Made by a program: the position numbers and the translations under genes. Of a stretch of 64,000 bases of DNA, positions 25,511-34,447 are shown piece by piece (position 1 is the stretch's first letter; each line of letters begins with the position of its first letter). The notes beneath the pieces are model-generated. The model searched no databases. It had not been told where the DNA came from and saw only the letters and a program-made list of their open reading frames with translations. Source of the stretch: UBA7332 sp051648105 (GTDB taxonomy: Bacteria > Bacteroidota > Bacteroidia > Bacteroidales > UBA7332); assembly GCA_051648105.1 (NCBI GenBank), contig JBOFEN010000101.1, positions 1 to 64,000 on the forward strand, in the 5' to 3' direction.

Positions 25511-27691
25511 TTAGTTACCCATTTCTGAAAGAAATTTAATACGAACAAGTCGTACCTCTTCCTCTTTATAAGCCATTCCAAGCTCTTCAATAGCGTCTTC
25601 CATGCTATCGCTCTCTGCCTCTCTGAAGTAGTCACATATCTCCTCAATGTGTTCCTCATCCATGATCTCGTTTAGGAAGTAGTCGATGTTAATCTTCGTA
25701 CCTGAGAAGACAATAGCTTCAACCTCGTTTAGTAGTTCGTTGAAGTCAATACCTTTAGATATAGCTATATCGTCAAGAGCAACTTTACGGTCTATTGATT
25801 GAATGATGGCTACTTTGAGTTTAGACTTGTTGGCAACAGTGCGTACTCTAAGGTCTTCTGGTCTATCAATCTCATTCTCATAGACATGCTTTTTGATGAG
25901 ATTTAAGAACTCCTCACCATATCTCTTTGCTTTACCAGCACCAACACCAGGTATGTTCTGAAGCTCTTCAGATGTAACTGGATAGATAGTAGACATAGCC
26001 TCAAGTGATGGGTCTTGGAAAATGACGTATGGAGGTAGATCTAATTTCTTAGATATCTGTTTACGAAGATCCTTAAGCATTCCAAAAAGAACAGGGTCGG
26101 CAGCACAAGATGCTCCTCCTTTCATTTGTGACTCCTCTACCTCTTCACTCTCCTCATCCTCTTTGATTATCTTGAATGATACAGGTTTTTTTAGAAACTT
26201 CTTACCAGCTTCACTAACCTTTAGTATACCATAATTCTCAATATCTTTGGTTAGGTAGCCCTCAAGCATGGCGGTTCTTATTACCTCGTGCCATGTTGAT
26301 TCGTCCTCATCATTTCCTGATGAGAATATCTCTAGATCTTGATGACTATATGAGTCGATCTCAGAGGTCTCTTTTCCAATCAATACATTAACTACATAAT
26401 CAGCCTTAAATTTCTCTTTTAATACCAAAATGGCTTCGATGGCTGTAATGAGCAGCTCTTGCGCTTCTATTTTTTTCTTTGGGTGCATACAGTTGTCACA
26501 ATTTCCACAATTTTCTTCTTTATACTCTTCTCCGAAATAGTGAAGAATCGATTTACGCCTGCAAATAGCAGATTCGCAGTATGCAGCAGTCTCTACAAGC
26601 AACTGCTTGCCAATCTCCTGCTCTGCAATAGGTTTGCCCTGCATAAACTTCTCCAATTTTTGCAAGTCTTTTGGTGAGTAGTAGGCTATACATTGCCCCT
26701 CTCCTCCATCGCGACCCGCACGACCAGTCTCTTGATAATACCCCTCGAGGCTTTTTGGTACGTCGTAGTGTAGAACAAAACGTACGTCTGGCTTATCGAT
26801 ACCCATACCGAAGGCTATAGTAGCAACGATAACACGAATCTTTTCCATAAGAAAAGCATCTTGTGTTTCACTTCTGACATTAGACTCCATACCAGCATGG
26901 TAAGGTAGTGCCGAGATACCGTTCGCACGAAGAACCTCTGCGAGTTCTTCTACTTTCTTGCGGCTTAAACAGTAGATTATCCCACATTTGCCCTCCTGTG
27001 ATTTGATATATTTAATTATATCACGCTCTACTGTCTCTCCCTTTTTTCGTACTTCATAGTATAGATTGTGACGGTTAAACGAGGATTTGAAGACATTCGA
27101 CTCTATCATACCAAGGTTCTTCTGAATATCGTGTTGTACTTTTGGCGTAGCAGTGGCCGTTAGTGCAATAACAGGACGTTTGCCTATTTCATTAATAATA
27201 GGTCGTATTCTCCTATATTCAGGTCGGAAATCGTGGCCCCACTCAGAAATACAGTGGGCCTCATCAATGGCATAAAACGAGATCTCTATTTGACGAAGAA
27301 ACTCAATGTTGTCCTCCTTAGTCAATGACTCTGGAGCTACATAAAGAAGCTTAGTCTTTTTGGTCAATATATCCTCTTTGACCCTATCGATTGCACTCTT
27401 TGTAAGCGATGAGTTAAGAAAGTGGGCAATTCCATCCTCTTCGCTAAAGTTGCGCATGGCATCAACTTGATTCTTCATTAGGGCTATCAAAGGAGATATG
27501 ATGATAGCAGTACCATTCATCATAAGAGCTGGCAACTGATAACAGAGCGACTTACCACCGCCTGTTGGCATTAGTACAAATGTGTCTCGTCCATCAAGTA
27601 AGGATTGGATAACCTCCTCTTGATTGCCTTTGAACGTATCAAATCCAAAATGCCTAGTCAGTGCTGCTACAATTTCCTTTTTATTAGCCAT
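25511..27691 (-). CDS. recQ: ATP-dependent DNA helicase RecQ
   Basis: 726 residues, 3'-5' helicase for recombination and fork repair. Walker A MPTGGGKSLCYQ (Lys47), DEAH box at 143-146 (FYAIDEAHCISEWGHDFR), and motif VI GYYQETGRAGRDGGEGQC. The RecQ zinc-binding domain shows CRRKSILHYFGE followed by CGNCDNC. The HRDC domain (about residues 545-615) includes IPGVGAGKAKRYG. The C-terminus beyond HRDC extends ~100 residues with acidic helices, as in other Bacteroidota RecQ. Transcribed alone between its own promoter and terminator. Confidence 0.97.
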   Translation of the reverse strand: MANKKEIVAALTRHFGFDTFKGNQEEVIQSLLDGRDTFVLMPTGGGKSLCYQLPALMMNGTAIIISPLIALMKNQVDAMRNFSEEDGIAHFLNSSLTKSAIDRVKEDILTKKTKLLYVAPESLTKEDNIEFLRQIEISFYAIDEAHCISEWGHDFRPEYRRIRPIINEIGKRPVIALTATATPKVQHDIQKNLGMIESNVFKSSFNRHNLYYEVRKKGETVERDIIKYIKSQEGKCGIIYCLSRKKVEELAEVLRANGISALPYHAGMESNVRSETQDAFLMEKIRVIVATIAFGMGIDKPDVRFVLHYDVPKSLEGYYQETGRAGRDGGEGQCIAYYSPKDLQKLEKFMQGKPIAEQEIGKQLLVETAAYCESAICRRKSILHYFGEEYKEENCGNCDNCMHPKKKIEAQELLITAIEAILVLKEKFKADYVVNVLIGKETSEIDSYSHQDLEIFSSGNDEDESTWHEVIRTAMLEGYLTKDIENYGILKVSEAGKKFLKKPVSFKIIKEDEESEEVEESQMKGGASCAADPVLFGMLKDLRKQISKKLDLPPYVIFQDPSLEAMSTIYPVTSEELQNIPGVGAGKAKRYGEEFLNLIKKHVYENEIDRPEDLRVRTVANKSKLKVAIIQSIDRKVALDDIAISKGIDFNELLNEVEAIVFSGTKINIDYFLNEIMDEEHIEEICDYFREAESDSMEDAIEELGMAYKEEEVRLVRIKFLSEMGN

Positions 27692-27735
27692 GTTAAATTC
27701 TTTGTCGATTCCTCGTTAGTGTTATTTCTGAGTAA

Positions 27736-27768
27736 CAAAGTTATGACAAGATTTCTCATTTTCCCAAA
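27736..27768 (-). promoter_or_regulatory. recQ promoter (TTTG-N21-TAACTTTG)
   Basis: Minus-strand TTTG (27768-27765) and a perfect TAnnTTTG (27743-27736) with 21 bases between, close to the Bacteroidota -33/-7 arrangement. The leader is about 40 bases. Confidence 0.6.
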
Positions 27769-27951
27769 TAGAGAGGTATGATTTTTTCTTTTTTTCCTCC
27801 CAAAAATATTAAAATGCTCCTTAAATGTTCTAAGGTAGATACTTAATGGGATTACCCCTTTGAGAAATAGTGTTGTTACTCTCTGTTGTTAATAATTTGC
27901 TTTATCTTATATCAAACAGAGCTGCTCTCTATTTGTTCGTCATTATCCTTA

Positions 27952-27977
27952 TTGAATTACTTTTTTTATTACCTTTG
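27952..27977 (+). promoter_or_regulatory. rnpB promoter (TTG ... TACCTTTG)
   Basis: Perfect TAnnTTTG at 27970-27977, 7 bases before the predicted RNA 5' end, as expected for a stable RNA. A TTG lies 15 bases upstream, closer than the usual 19-20. Confidence 0.6.
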
Positions 27978-27984
27978 TACTAAC

Positions 27985-28355
27985 AAAGAGCAGTAAGACA
28001 GTTTGTCGCTCGTGGCTTAGCTGCGGGAGGAAAGTCCGGGCTACATAGAGCACCATGCTTCTTAACGGGAAGCTATCCGCGAGGGTAGAGTAGCGTAACA
28101 GAGAATAACCGCCCTCTTTTCGAAGGGGGTAAGGGTGAAAAGGTGGGGTAAGAGCCCACCGGTCTTTGCAGTAATGTAAGGAGCCGTACGTCTGATGGGT
28201 AGCAAGTTCATGTATATCGGCGCAGTAGGGCTGCTCGCCCGATGCCGAGGGGTAGAACGCTAGAGCTGCAATGTGAGTTGTAGTCGAGATAAATGACAGA
28301 CGCTCCCCTAATTTTATGGGAGAACAGAACCCGGCTTATCGGCTTACTGCTCTTT
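27985..28355 (+). ncRNA. rnpB: RNase P RNA (bacterial type A)
   Basis: Catalytic RNA that trims tRNA 5' leaders. The universally conserved 5' core GAGGAAAGTCCGGGC is at about 28034-28048 and the 3' core ACAGAACCCGGCTTA at about 28325-28339; together they form the P4 helix. The terminal helix P1 is formed by AAAGAGCAGTAAG (27985) and CTTACTGCTCTTT (28343-28355). Length (~370) fits the family. The ends are set from P1 and may be off by a few bases. Confidence 0.96.
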
Positions 28356-28393
28356 GTTTTTAAATTAATTGAACATTATTGTATCAAATAGAG

Positions 28394-28440
28394 AAAGATC
28401 TTAAGATGGAGTATTAATCTCCATTTTAAGATCTTTTTTT
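28394..28440 (+). terminator. Terminator after rnpB
   Basis: Stem AAAGATCTTAAGATGGAG / CTCCATTTTAAGATCTTT with an 8-base loop (one mismatch), then TTTT. It lies 38 bases after the RNA and also faces the 3' end of the beta-lactamase pseudogene. Confidence 0.85.
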
Positions 28441-28461
28441 ATCAATAGCTTTACTTAAATC

Positions 28462-29329
28462 TTACCTGAACTCTTGATATATCAATGATACAATTTGGGC
28501 AATAAGTCTATAGTTACTACTCTGCTCCTCGAGAGAGTCACTAATGAATATTGCATAAGCTACTCGTTTGCCGTTTGGCAATACCATTATTCCAATGTCG
28601 TTATTTGCAGCTGTTACCCCTTTGTCATTTACTCCAGAGAATCCTGTTTTATGTGCCACTATAATATCCTTAGGGATTATATCTTTTGCAGAACCTGAAG
28701 TAGTATTTGCCATAGTGGTGAATACGAATAGCTGGTTCTCTCTATTTAATAGTTTCCCACTATCGAAAAGTTCAAGCAGACTGATGAACTCCAGAGGGGT
28801 TGCCCAGTTTCTAAACTGTACCTCCCAATTTGATTGTAACTCAAGCTCACTACTCTCTATCTTTATATCATTAATGCCAATAGTACGAAGATAGTTGTCA
28901 GCGACCTGAGCTCCACCAATCAACTCAAGAATAATATCACAAGCATTATTGTCACTTCGTTGCAGCATATATTCAATGATTGAAGATAGAGTTAGCTTTA
29001 TACCACCATCAGGGTAGAGTTCTCTTAGAGGACTCTACCCTGATGGGGTGCAGCATTCGCCTTTCAATATAGATTGAATCTTCCAAAACTAGGGTTGTTC
29101 CTTCCTGTAGTGCTGCTAGTGCTATTGGAAACTTATAAGTGCTCTGCATAGGGAAATGGTCATTGCCAGCAATATTGTAGCTCTCTTTGCTCTCCAATAC
29201 TTTTATGGCCACTCCAACACGAGCGTTTATTGTTGATGCAATACTCTGTATGGACTTAACTAGATTATTACTACTTGAGATATTTATTAGGTTTGCAAGT
29301 AGCATTATAGAGACAATAATAACTCTCAT
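28462..29329 (-). pseudogene. Class A beta-lactamase, broken by a frameshift
   Basis: Two overlapping frames together make a full subclass A2 (CepA/CfxA/PER-like) enzyme. The first (from ATG 29329) has a signal peptide (MRVIIVSIMLLANLINISSS) and the catalytic Ser-x-x-Lys in QSTYKFPIA. It runs into a stop at 29041-29039. The second frame continues with SPLRELYPDGG, the SDN motif (QRSDNNACD), the omega-loop region (SELELQSNW) and KTG (AHKTGFSG) and ends at 28462. One extra base in the stretch about 29024-29033 restores the frame when removed. The break lies inside a near-perfect hairpin (29006-29046). The gene directly follows an AraC regulator. It may be inactive or show a sequencing error; motifs are otherwise complete. 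Confidence 0.85.
29006..29046. repeat. Inverted repeat at the beta-lactamase frameshift
   Basis: Perfect 15-bp arms CCATCAGGGTAGAGT (29006-29020) and ACTCTACCCTGATGG (29032-29046), extended inside the loop by CTC/GAG. On the coding strand the 5' arm replaces the expected HP-x-T-x-SPLR codons and holds the extra base; the 3' arm codes the family-typical LYPDGG. Confidence 0.9.
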
Positions 29330-29336
29330 ACTAATA

Positions 29337-30203
29337 TTATAAATTAGATACTTTACGATATTCATTAGGTGACAAGTTAACTACTCTCATAAATTGAGTG
29401 TAGAAGTGTGAGAAGCTGTTGAATCCCACGCTGTATGCAATCTGATTTATGGTGAGATCACTAGATCTGAGAAGTTGACAAGCCCTCTCTACTCGAAGTC
29501 TGTTGATAAATTGAAAGATTGTATACCCACTCCTTCGTTTGAATGCGCGACATAGAGCACTCTGATTTTGATTGGCGTGGTGTGCCACCATATCAAGAGT
29601 TATCTCTTTCTGGAAGTTTTTGTATAGAAAACTGTATACTCTCTCTATCGAGCTACTTAGAGGGGTGTCAACTATCTCAGCGTTTATACTCCTATTCGCA
29701 ACTAGTTCCTTTCTGCTAAGATCGTTTGAAAGAAGAGAAAGAAGCTCGTAAAGTGAGCTTACACGTCCAAAACCATAGTTGCGTTTAAGTTTGTTTGACA
29801 AAGTAACAACTCTTCTGTAAGTATTAGCTGAGGTGAAGAGATACCCCGAGTTGCTACTCTTGATGAACTCAAGATCACTCACCAACTCAATCACCCCTAT
29901 ACCCCAATTGATGATATTATATGGTATATGTATTATCGTTGCCTTAATATCAGGGGAGAAGCCTATTACCCCATGAGGAAGGTCGCTACCTATCAATATA
30001 ACATTCTTCTCCTCAAGCTTATTGAGGATATTATCACATATAACCTCTGCTGAGCCTCTATGGATTACAACTAATTGATAAGCCTGATGATTGTGGTACT
30101 CTTCTGTGCGTCTTTTATCACCCTTAGAAGCATCTACCTCTCTTATCTCTACAACCGAGTTGATATTTACTCCTATGTCAGATCTGTGAATTTCTTTCTT
30201 CAT
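29337..30203 (-). CDS. AraC-family transcriptional regulator
   Basis: 288 residues from ATG 30203. The N-terminal part is a cupin-like sensor (HNHQAYQLVVIHRGSAEVIC). The C-terminal ~100 residues hold two helix-turn-helix motifs, ITLDMVAHHANQNQSALCRA and LTINQIAYSVGFNSFSHFYT, ending in the family signature for AraC proteins. An earlier in-frame start at 30275 would place the coding region across two -7 boxes, so I reject it. The beta-lactamase starts 7 bases after its stop, so both are probably co-transcribed. It is divergent from the small membrane gene at 30291. Confidence 0.9.
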   Translation of the reverse strand: MKKEIHRSDIGVNINSVVEIREVDASKGDKRRTEEYHNHQAYQLVVIHRGSAEVICDNILNKLEEKNVILIGSDLPHGVIGFSPDIKATIIHIPYNIINWGIGVIELVSDLEFIKSSNSGYLFTSANTYRRVVTLSNKLKRNYGFGRVSSLYELLSLLSNDLSRKELVANRSINAEIVDTPLSSSIERVYSFLYKNFQKEITLDMVAHHANQNQSALCRAFKRRSGYTIFQFINRLRVERACQLLRSSDLTINQIAYSVGFNSFSHFYTQFMRVVNLSPNEYRKVSNL

Positions 30204-30208
30204 ATTTG

Positions 30209-30237
30209 CAAAGATAGAGAATGTATCTGCAAAAATA
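30209..30237 (-). promoter_or_regulatory. Two -7 boxes upstream of the AraC gene
   Basis: Perfect TAnnTTTG boxes on the minus strand at 30237-30230 (TATTTTTG) and 30216-30209 (TATCTTTG). The first gives a leader of ~20 bases. The second ends 5 bases before the ATG, so it would make an almost leaderless mRNA. Confidence 0.5.
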
Positions 30238-30264
30238 GTGTAGTGCTTAATACTATATTCACCA

Positions 30265-30272
30265 TAACTTTG
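30265..30272 (+). promoter_or_regulatory. -7 box (TAACTTTG) of the heme-type membrane gene
   Basis: Perfect TAnnTTTG 18 bases before the ATG at 30291, facing away from the AraC promoter 28 bases to the left. Confidence 0.5.
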
Positions 30273-30290
30273 CACAAAACAAATTAAGTT

Positions 30291-30713
30291 ATGACAAAGA
30301 GAGAGAAGAGTAAGAGATTGAAGATTATACTTGTGGTATTGACTATATTAACCACAATTAGCTCCATACAGTTGGAGATACTACATGGGGAACCATTTAT
30401 GGGTATTAGCTTTAAAGCTTTAGTATGGATACACATAGTAGTATCATCACTGTTTATAGTTGTTGCGTCTAACCATATAGCCATCTATTGGGGTGGTATT
30501 AAGGGTTGGATTACAAGGTTCAATAAGCTAAAAAAGAGACATACAAAGTGGCTTATCTCCTTCTTCTTAGTTACTGGCTTAACGGGAATAATCGTTGCAC
30601 TACCTTTTATCATAGGTGACAATCATTCAACACTAGGTGGTATTCATGGTAAATTGGGATTTGCTGCGCTAATATTTACCTTCCTTCACCCTATGAAGAG
30701 GTTCAGAGGGTAG
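30291..30713 (+). CDS. Small histidine-containing membrane protein (cytochrome b-like)
   Basis: 140 residues with three to four membrane spans. Histidines sit at span ends and within them (HGEPF, WIHIVVSS, ASNHIAIYWGG, GIHGKLGFAALIF, FLHPMKR), the pattern of small b-type heme membrane proteins such as DUF4405-like families. Heme binding is inferred from the histidine layout only. Single gene, divergent from the AraC regulator. Confidence 0.6.
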   Translation: MTKREKSKRLKIILVVLTILTTISSIQLEILHGEPFMGISFKALVWIHIVVSSLFIVVASNHIAIYWGGIKGWITRFNKLKKRHTKWLISFFLVTGLTGIIVALPFIIGDNHSTLGGIHGKLGFAALIFTFLHPMKRFRG

Positions 30714-30796
30714 ATTTTTGTGTGGGGTTAAGCTCTAAACAACTAATCAACAGTAAATAATTCAACCTATAGAATATAAGCGAACTCATTTTATTT

Positions 30797-30804
30797 TACT
30801 TTTG
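30797..30804 (+). promoter_or_regulatory. -7 box (TACTTTTG) of the UvrD-like helicase gene
   Basis: Perfect TAnnTTTG that overlaps an upstream in-frame TTG at 30802. This argues that translation starts later, at ATG 30904. Confidence 0.5.
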
Positions 30805-30903
30805 CATTCCCATTGTGCTGAGGTTACTCTTACTGATTATAATCTTAATAAGAATAGATGTCTTGAAATTGAAGGGCTCAGCTTTTTAAATAGATTGATT
30901 GCT

Positions 30904-33507
30904 ATGATCCCATTTATTATCATTGTTGTTTGTGCTATTATAGTTGCTATTATATCTTATATATTAATATGCAGAAGTAGGTTGAAAGATAGGCAAAAGG
31001 AGGTAGTTGAGATGATTGACCACTCTCTTACCAAACAAGAGAGCTATCAATCGATTGATACTGATTGTAACATAACTTTTAGTAGTATCTCATATGATAT
31101 TAAGCATAACTATATAGATCATTATATAACCTCATTACAACAGAAAGAGCTAATAAGTCACTATAGATCTACCTATGTTGAAGCTCAATCTTTGTCTGAA
31201 AAGCTAAAAAGATTCTCAATTACACCTTCAGAGTCATTAATTGTTTTTATTGATGACTACAATTCTATAAGGGGTATTGTAAAATCACACAATGAAGAAG
31301 TTATTAGTAGTAGACTCAAAAAGTATAGCTCTTTTTTTGATAGCTGTTTGACATATCCATTGGACAATCAACAGCGAAGATCAATAGTTTCAGAAGCTCA
31401 AAATTGCCTTGTTGTAAGTAGTGCAGGTAGTGGAAAGACCTCCTCTATAGTTGGTAAGGTTAAATACCTAACAGAGATAAAGAAAGTAGATCCAAGCAGA
31501 ATACTATTAATAAGCTATACAAATAAAGCCGCATCAGAATTAACCGAACGTATCAATACTCCTGGGTTAAGGGGGTATACCTTTCATAAATTAGCACTAG
31601 ATATAATAGGGGAGGTGAGTGGGATAAAGCCTTCAATATGTCAAAATACAGATGCTCTATTTGTTAGAATATTCCGTAATCTCCTTCAAGATGAGCTATT
31701 CAAGAGCAAAGCTCTTGAGTATTTCGTCGATTATCAGTATTACGAAAAGGAGTGGGAGGCAAAAAAGCGCGAGAAGAGAGAGAATCTTACAGATCTTAAA
31801 AGTATTCAAATTAAAGCTCTTCTACCAGATATGGATGGTAATATCATCAATGTCAAGAGTGTGCAAGAGCAGAAGATATGCTTTGCACTATCAAGCTTGG
31901 GGGTTAACTTTAGATATGAAGAGAAATATGAGTATGAGTTATCTGATGAGAAGCACTCGCAGTACTCACCAGACTTCTCCATATATTTCTATAAAAGTGG
32001 TCAAAGTAGACGAATATATCTCGAACATTTCGGTGTTGATGAACATGGTCTTGTTCCTCATTGGTTTGCTGATCATAAGAATATAAGTTACGATGAGGCA
32101 AATAATATATATAATGATGGCATAACTTGGAAGATTGAGACCCACAAGAAGTTTGCAACAGAACTTCTAACTACCTCTAGTGCAGATTTTCATTATCTAG
32201 ATATAAAGGATAAACTAAAAGACCTATTAAAGGGCGCTGGGGTGCCAATAGTTGAAAAATCTCAAGAGGAACTTTATGACCTTATTATCTCGTCAGATAC
32301 TAAACGTGAGAAATCATTTATTAGACTAATAGCAACATTCATTACTCTGACCAAATCGAGTTGTATGCCATTGGATGAGATTATTCAATCTATAAATAAT
32401 AAAGCTGATGAACGTAGCCTTTTTATTATAAAAGATATTATTCATCCTATATATAATCAATATATAGAGGCTCTAAGAGATAAAGAGCAAATTGATTTTA
32501 CAGATGCAATACTCAAAGCAACTCAAATGTGCTATAACTCTCAGAAATACTCTTATGACTATATAATTGTTGATGAGTTTCAAGATATATCTATAGATAG
32601 ATATAATTTTCTAAAGGCTCTTCGTCAGGGATATACACAAGCTAAGCTATATTGTGTGGGAGATGACTGGCAATCAATTTATAGGTTTTCGGGTAGTGAT
32701 ATGTCACTCTTTAATCAATTTGAGGACTACTTTGGTGAAACAGAGTTGAATAGGATTGAAACAACCTACCGATTCGGAGAGCCGTTAGTAGCTCAGTCCT
32801 CTCAATTTATCCAAAGAAATAGTGCTCAGATAAGAAAAAATATAAGATCTTTCAATTCAAATATAACTACTGAATTAGAGTTTAGGCATTACTACAGAAG
32901 GGACTACTGTAATACCATAGAGCAGATTGTCTCAGATATACCACAAGATAAATCAATTTACTTATTGGGTAGATACACCTTTGATGACTACTATCTATCT
33001 TATAGATTCTCATCAATAAAGAGAGGGGAGAAGTTTTTTTACAATATACTAGGCCGTGAGATTGAGTTTCTAACAGTACATAAGTCAAAAGGTCTAGAAG
33101 CTGATTACGTAATTCTATTACAGTGCAATAAAGATACTTACGGCTTCCCTTCATTGGTGAGTGATGATCCAATACTTAATTATGTCTTAACACAAAGTGA
33201 TAGATATCCTTTTGGAGAGGAGCGTAGGCTATTTTATGTAGCCATAACTAGAGCAAAGATTAAGACCATTGTACTTTATGATAATCGTTACCCATCAGTT
33301 TTTGTAGATGAATTCATCAGCCCTGAAACAATATCCCCCGATAGCTACATTAAACATCGAAATGCTAATAAAAGATGGACTCCCAAAGCTGATAAGTTTC
33401 TACTTGATCTTCATAATGATGGAAAGACAATTAAATTTATTTCTCAAAAAATGGGTAGAAGTCAAACCTCTATAATAATGAGGCTAGAGACCCTAAATGG
33501 TAAATGA
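30904..33507 (+). CDS. Membrane-anchored UvrD/helicase IV-like SF1 helicase with nuclease-like insert
   Basis: 867 residues from ATG 30904. Residues 2-25 (IPFIIIVVCAIIVAIISYIL) form a single membrane span, so the helicase would be tied to the inner membrane facing the cytoplasm. Then come a ~100-residue linker, Walker A SSAGSGKTS (Lys178), an insert with YSPDF (354-358) and IYLEHFGVD (371-379) as in helicase IV-like PD-(D/E)xK inserts, motif II VDEFQD (556-561), and C-terminal motifs such as FLTVHKSKGLEADYV and RRLFYVAITRAK. The last ~45 residues (RWTPKADKFLLDLHNDGKTI, ending MGRSQTSIIMRLETL) look like a Myb/SANT-type helix-turn-helix. SF1A activity is well supported; the anchor and the biological role are inferred. 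Confidence 0.85.
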   Translation: MIPFIIIVVCAIIVAIISYILICRSRLKDRQKEVVEMIDHSLTKQESYQSIDTDCNITFSSISYDIKHNYIDHYITSLQQKELISHYRSTYVEAQSLSEKLKRFSITPSESLIVFIDDYNSIRGIVKSHNEEVISSRLKKYSSFFDSCLTYPLDNQQRRSIVSEAQNCLVVSSAGSGKTSSIVGKVKYLTEIKKVDPSRILLISYTNKAASELTERINTPGLRGYTFHKLALDIIGEVSGIKPSICQNTDALFVRIFRNLLQDELFKSKALEYFVDYQYYEKEWEAKKREKRENLTDLKSIQIKALLPDMDGNIINVKSVQEQKICFALSSLGVNFRYEEKYEYELSDEKHSQYSPDFSIYFYKSGQSRRIYLEHFGVDEHGLVPHWFADHKNISYDEANNIYNDGITWKIETHKKFATELLTTSSADFHYLDIKDKLKDLLKGAGVPIVEKSQEELYDLIISSDTKREKSFIRLIATFITLTKSSCMPLDEIIQSINNKADERSLFIIKDIIHPIYNQYIEALRDKEQIDFTDAILKATQMCYNSQKYSYDYIIVDEFQDISIDRYNFLKALRQGYTQAKLYCVGDDWQSIYRFSGSDMSLFNQFEDYFGETELNRIETTYRFGEPLVAQSSQFIQRNSAQIRKNIRSFNSNITTELEFRHYYRRDYCNTIEQIVSDIPQDKSIYLLGRYTFDDYYLSYRFSSIKRGEKFFYNILGREIEFLTVHKSKGLEADYVILLQCNKDTYGFPSLVSDDPILNYVLTQSDRYPFGEERRLFYVAITRAKIKTIVLYDNRYPSVFVDEFISPETISPDSYIKHRNANKRWTPKADKFLLDLHNDGKTIKFISQKMGRSQTSIIMRLETLNGK

Positions 33508-33508
33508 G

Positions 33509-33562
33509 ATATATCAAAAGAGGTGAGTATACATGATTGTATACTCACCTCTTTTGATATAT
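33509..33562. terminator. Bidirectional terminator between helicase and aldo/keto reductase
   Basis: Perfect inverted repeat of 24 bp (left arm begins ATATATCAAAAGAGGTGAGT) with a 6-base loop, ending 6 bases before the end of the converging gene. Long AT-rich arm ends give U tracts in both directions. Confidence 0.85.
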
Positions 33563-33568
33563 TGCTAC

Positions 33569-34411
33569 TTACTTCCCATAGTTAGCCAACCACTTCACCA
33601 TTTGAGGGTCGCGATGAGAGAAGAAAAGGCTCTCTTTTTTGTCAAGTCTTGATATTGCCTCCATATCTTCATTATCAAGAGTGAAATCGAAGATATTCAT
33701 ATTCTCAATCATTCTCTCCTTGTGTGTCGATTTAGGGATTAGTATTATATCACGCTCAAGAAGGAATCTAAGTGCTACTTGAGCCACTGATTTTCCATAT
33801 TTAGCGCCAATGGCAGCAAGAGTTTCATTTGTAAAGAAGTTATTTCGGCCCTCAGCAAAAGGTCCCCATGACATAACTTTTGCATCATACTGCTGCATTA
33901 CCTCTTGTGACTCCCACTGTTGGTTGAATATATGTGTCTCAATTTGGTTTATCGCAGGTTTAATCTCGCAAAACTCCGAAAGGTCAACGAATCTATCAGG
34001 ATAGAAGTTACTAACACCTATTGCTCTAGCTTTTCCTAATTTATAAGCCTCCTCCATTGCGCGATATGTTCCATAATAATCTCCAAATGGTTGGTGAATA
34101 AGTAGAAGGTCAACATAATCCATCTGAAGTTTACGTAGAGACTCCTCAATCGATGCTTTAGCTTTCTCATAGCCACCATTAGTAATCCATACTTTAGTAG
34201 TTATGAATAGCTCCTTTCTGTCAACCCCACTTTTTTTAATAGCACTCCCCACCTGCTCTTCATTGCCATATATCTGAGCAGTATCGATAGATCTATATCC
34301 TACGCTTATAGCATCGATAACACATCTTTCGCATTCAGAAGGCTCAACTTGATAAACACCATATCCCATCATTGGCATCTCAACACCATTGTTCAATATA
34401 ATACTCTTCAT
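33569..34411 (-). CDS. Aldo/keto reductase
   Basis: 280 residues, NADPH-dependent reductase of aldehydes/ketones in a TIM barrel. Shows NNGVEMPMMGYGVYQV at the start, the catalytic Asp-Tyr pair in RSIDTAQIYGNEEQVG, the Lys in FITTKVW, and the active His in LLIHQPFGDYYG. NADPH-binding IPKSTHKERMIEN is near the C-terminus. I use ATG 34411; two other starts (34417 ATG, 34420 GTG) lie just before. An HxlR regulator is encoded upstream on the same strand, with a dyad between them, so this gene is the likely target. Confidence 0.93.
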   Translation of the reverse strand: MKSIILNNGVEMPMMGYGVYQVEPSECERCVIDAISVGYRSIDTAQIYGNEEQVGSAIKKSGVDRKELFITTKVWITNGGYEKAKASIEESLRKLQMDYVDLLLIHQPFGDYYGTYRAMEEAYKLGKARAIGVSNFYPDRFVDLSEFCEIKPAINQIETHIFNQQWESQEVMQQYDAKVMSWGPFAEGRNNFFTNETLAAIGAKYGKSVAQVALRFLLERDIILIPKSTHKERMIENMNIFDFTLDNEDMEAISRLDKKESLFFSHRDPQMVKWLANYGK

Positions 34412-34447
34412 AATCATCACTGTTGTTAATTGTATGATTGCAAAACT

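Noticed and set aside
29006..29046. Programmed ribosomal frameshift at the beta-lactamase hairpin
   Set aside because: No slippery heptamer is visible before the hairpin, and class A beta-lactamases are not known to need frameshifting. A mutation is simpler.
30802..30903. TTG start adding 34 residues to the UvrD-like helicase
   Set aside because: The TTG is part of a perfect -7 promoter box, so it is not expected to be in the mRNA.
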